A stretch of DNA of 64,000 nt from positions 1-64,000 of the forward strand of contig JOAA01000030.1 in the NCBI GenBank assembly GCA_000720375.1, in the 5' to 3' direction. The DNA comes from Rhodococcus rhodnii. Its GTDB lineage: Bacteria; Actinomycetota; Actinomycetes; Mycobacteriales; Pseudonocardiaceae. Both the position numbers and the translations under genes were made by a program. The notes under the pieces are model-generated. The model was not told where the DNA came from, ran no database searches, and worked only from the letters and a program-made list of their open reading frames with translations. Shown here one piece after another: positions 62,082-64,000 of the stretch (position 1 is the stretch's first letter; each line of letters starts with the position of its first letter).

Positions 62082-63033
62082 GATATCCGAATCGGTGGTT
62101 CTCGTCGGACGCACTCTCACCGGCCGGACCAACAGCTGGGAGATCAAGGGCGACCAGTTGATCGCCATGCCCGGCTCGGAACTGGTCAGCCAACGAGTGC
62201 GCACTGTGGACGGTACGACGCTGGTCCGCCGTAGCCTGCCGGACGAGCTGGACGACGCGAAACGCCTATTGCTGGACAACGAGATCCGCGCGCTCGCCAG
62301 GCTCACTCACGCCTTCCCGGCGACAGGGCCGTTCCCGGCATTGGTCGGCTACGACATGGACAGCCCGGATCCATGGGCGCTGACGGCCGACTGGCGTGGC
62401 GTGCCCGCGTCCGATGTGGTCGGTGGCCTGCTACGGGCCGGCCTCGAACAGTTCGCGGGCTCGCTGTTCCAGGCCGTCGCGTACCTCGGCACGGTCGAGG
62501 TGGTGCACACCGCTTTACGGCTGGACTCGCTCTACCTGGACGGGACCTCCCCGCAGATCGTGACCTTCGAGCACGCCGCGTTCTTCGGTGAGCCCAGGGA
62601 TGACGGGCGCGGTCCCGCCCTGGCACAGCACGACGTGCTGGCCGCCGGGAAGGTGCTCTACGAAGCGTTCACCGGCGTGGCCGCGCCGCCTGGCCGAGTG
62701 GACCTGGCCGATGTGGCGTGGCTCGGCGCACGGCTGCCGGACGTATTCGGTGAGCTGAACGCCCGCCCGTCGGCGATCGATGTCGTGCAGCGCCTGGGGA
62801 CGGGGGCCGTGCCCGTGCCGGCCGTCCACGACGAGCTGAGGGCGGGCCGGGCCGAATTCGACGAGGCCCGCCAACGCAAGATGCCACCACAACCGGAAAC
62901 GGTCAGGACGTTCCCGGTGCGACCGCCTCAGCAGAAGGTGAAACTCCCGGCACATAACCGGGTGCTCCTGATCGCAGGCGCTCTCGTGGTGATCGCTCTG
63001 CTGGTCTTTGTCATCGTGGGAGGGTTGTCGTGA
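62074..63033 (+). CDS. Membrane-anchored protein kinase-like protein, probable pseudokinase
   Basis: A 319-residue protein from GTG 62074, which overlaps the previous stop by eight bases. The kinase fold is recognisable, but the key motifs are lost. The HRDLKPxN loop reads HTALRLDSLYLDG, without the catalytic Asp. The DFG site reads TFEHAAFFGE, and the ATP lysine position appears to be Arg (LVRRSL). One C-terminal transmembrane helix (VLLIAGALVVIALLVFVIVGG, about 296-318) anchors it. It is probably a binding scaffold or allosteric partner rather than a kinase. It has an in-frame TTA at 62515, and its stop overlaps the start of the next gene. Confidence 0.75.
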   Translation: MTEISESVVLVGRTLTGRTNSWEIKGDQLIAMPGSELVSQRVRTVDGTTLVRRSLPDELDDAKRLLLDNEIRALARLTHAFPATGPFPALVGYDMDSPDPWALTADWRGVPASDVVGGLLRAGLEQFAGSLFQAVAYLGTVEVVHTALRLDSLYLDGTSPQIVTFEHAAFFGEPRDDGRGPALAQHDVLAAGKVLYEAFTGVAAPPGRVDLADVAWLGARLPDVFGELNARPSAIDVVQRLGTGAVPVPAVHDELRAGRAEFDEARQRKMPPQPETVRTFPVRPPQQKVKLPAHNRVLLIAGALVVIALLVFVIVGGLS

Positions 63034-64000
63034 CCGCGAGCACCACCAAACCGGCCGGGAAGAAGGTCACCTGTCCAACCTGTCTCGACACATTCGTGTG
63101 GGACGAGAGCGAACCGCTGGAGTACTCCCCGAGGGACGGCAAGTACAAACCAGCCGAGCCACCCGCCGCGGGCAACCCGGAGAAGGAGAAAGACGCTCGC
63201 CGCAGATGGTACGTGCGATGTCCCAATCCGTCGCACGACAGTCCGGAACACCACCTGCCGGTGATGTACGCCGACTACAACGACCCGCTCGTGGTCGCGC
63301 TCGTCGGCAGGCCGAGGTCGGGCAAGACACATCTGGTCGTCGCGATGATCAGGGAACTGCTGCACAGTCCCGCAGCGGGCCGGGCCGGGCTGCGCGCGCA
63401 CGCCCTGGACTATTACCAGCACGTCACCTTCAAGCGGAACTACCTCGACCCGTTCGAGAACGGCCAGCGGCTGCCGGGAACCCGTAACGAGGCAGGCACG
63501 TATCTCGCCTCCCTGGTCGTGGAGTGCGGGCAGGTCAAACGGCCGTTGGTGTTCTTCGACGTGGCCGGCGAGGACTTCCGCAACTCGGAGAACACCAGAC
63601 TCACCCGGTTCCTGGTCAACGCGGGCGCGCTGCTGTTCGTCGAGGACGCGCCGCACGTGTTCCGCAACTCCGCCGAAGAGCGCGACCTGCGTGACGATCC
63701 ATCACTTACCGGCCCGGTCAGGGCGACCAACGAGTTCGTGTGGGAAGCCGTCAGCAGACTGCCGTCGGGCGGACGCCACCTGCCGACGGCGATCGCACTG
63801 ACCAAATCGGACCGGCTGCGCTACGTCCGTCCGGTCGACAGGTGGATCCGGCACGATCCCGGCGGCCAAGTGTCACCCGAGCAACTGCTTGCTGAGAGCA
63901 GGGATCTCTACGCGCTGCTCAGCGCGGGTTCGAGCTCGATGGTCAAGCTCTACCACGAGTTCGAGCGCTGCACCATGCACTTCGTGTCGGCCACCGGCAG
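63030..64000 (+). CDS. Zinc-ribbon P-loop GTPase (double-GTPase type), runs off the window
   Basis: GTG 63030 overlaps the pseudokinase stop (GTGA), and the frame is open to the last base (323 codons seen). Residues 15-18 (CPTC) and 64-69 (CPNPSH) form a probable zinc ribbon. The P-loop is GRPRSGKTH (about 92-101), a Walker B-like FFDVAGEDF lies near 175, and the base-specificity motif TKSD near 262 points to GTP. The layout resembles the DO-GTPase2 group of TRAFAC GTPases that occur with tubulin-like and vWA proteins. It should be cytoplasmic. The 3' end and any second domain are outside the window. Confidence 0.8.
   Translation, partial: MTASTTKPAGKKVTCPTCLDTFVWDESEPLEYSPRDGKYKPAEPPAAGNPEKEKDARRRWYVRCPNPSHDSPEHHLPVMYADYNDPLVVALVGRPRSGKTHLVVAMIRELLHSPAAGRAGLRAHALDYYQHVTFKRNYLDPFENGQRLPGTRNEAGTYLASLVVECGQVKRPLVFFDVAGEDFRNSENTRLTRFLVNAGALLFVEDAPHVFRNSAEERDLRDDPSLTGPVRATNEFVWEAVSRLPSGGRHLPTAIALTKSDRLRYVRPVDRWIRHDPGGQVSPEQLLAESRDLYALLSAGSSSMVKLYHEFERCTMHFVSATG

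Overview
The window is high-GC actinomycete DNA: third codon positions are strongly G/C, start codons are often GTG, genes overlap by ATGA or GTGA, and TTA codons are rare. The module linkers and the mix of pathways suggest a Pseudonocardiales-type genome (Amycolatopsis or a relative). That placement is inference, because no rRNA or marker gene is present.

1-36615 (+) and 36661-47367 (-) hold most of a hybrid NRPS/PKS gene cluster whose upstream edge lies outside the window. It starts inside a condensation domain of a two-module NRPS (1-5406). A tailoring and precursor block follows. A Rieske oxygenase, an arginine beta-hydroxylase-like Fe(II)/2-oxoglutarate enzyme and a VioD-like PLP enzyme together look like capreomycidine formation and hydroxylation, as in viomycin. 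A P450, a free thioesterase and an MbtH protein come next. HmaS, a PLP aminotransferase and Hmo are the enzymes of 4-hydroxyphenylglycine supply, with a D-threonine-aldolase-like protein inserted among them. An ArsR-type regulator with a perfect inverted repeat at its start, two MFS exporters, a 27-residue peptide gene and a methyltransferase follow. Then come five assembly-line genes: A-PCP, a stand-alone luciferase-like monooxygenase, C-A-PCP-E, C-A-PCP-TE and C-A-PCP, ending with an AT-less KS-ACP gene.

The convergent 3,568-residue megasynthase (36661-47367) reads acyl-ligase, KR, ACP, KS, AT, ACP, aminotransferase, monooxygenase, C. It should load a carboxylic acid, extend it once with malonate, place an amino group at the beta position and a hydroxyl probably at the alpha position, and pass it on. 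Its last domain is a lone C, and the gene at 20491 starts directly with an A domain, so the two probably form one split module. The predicted product is a peptide with a beta-amino acyl cap, at least one D-residue (from the E domain), and probably capreomycidine and hydroxyphenylglycine units.

47504-53776 is a decay zone. It holds a frameshifted ALF-repeat toxin-like gene, the 3' half of a tRNA-Pro followed by an intact terminator (a probable attachment-site scar), a transposase killed by one amber codon, a second transposase scrap, an endonuclease-fold scrap, and broken methyltransferase, SARP and GntR genes. One apparently intact MmpS-like lipoprotein gene sits inside it.

54231-64000 (+) is a tight five-gene operon behind a good sigma70-like promoter: a secreted, membrane-anchored vWA protein, a large tubulin-like GTPase, a four-helix membrane protein, a pseudokinase with a C-terminal membrane anchor, and a zinc-ribbon P-loop GTPase that runs off the window. 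It looks like one of the tubulin-like/GTPase systems of multicellular actinomycetes. It carries five in-frame TTA codons, which would tie it to bldA (developmental) control.
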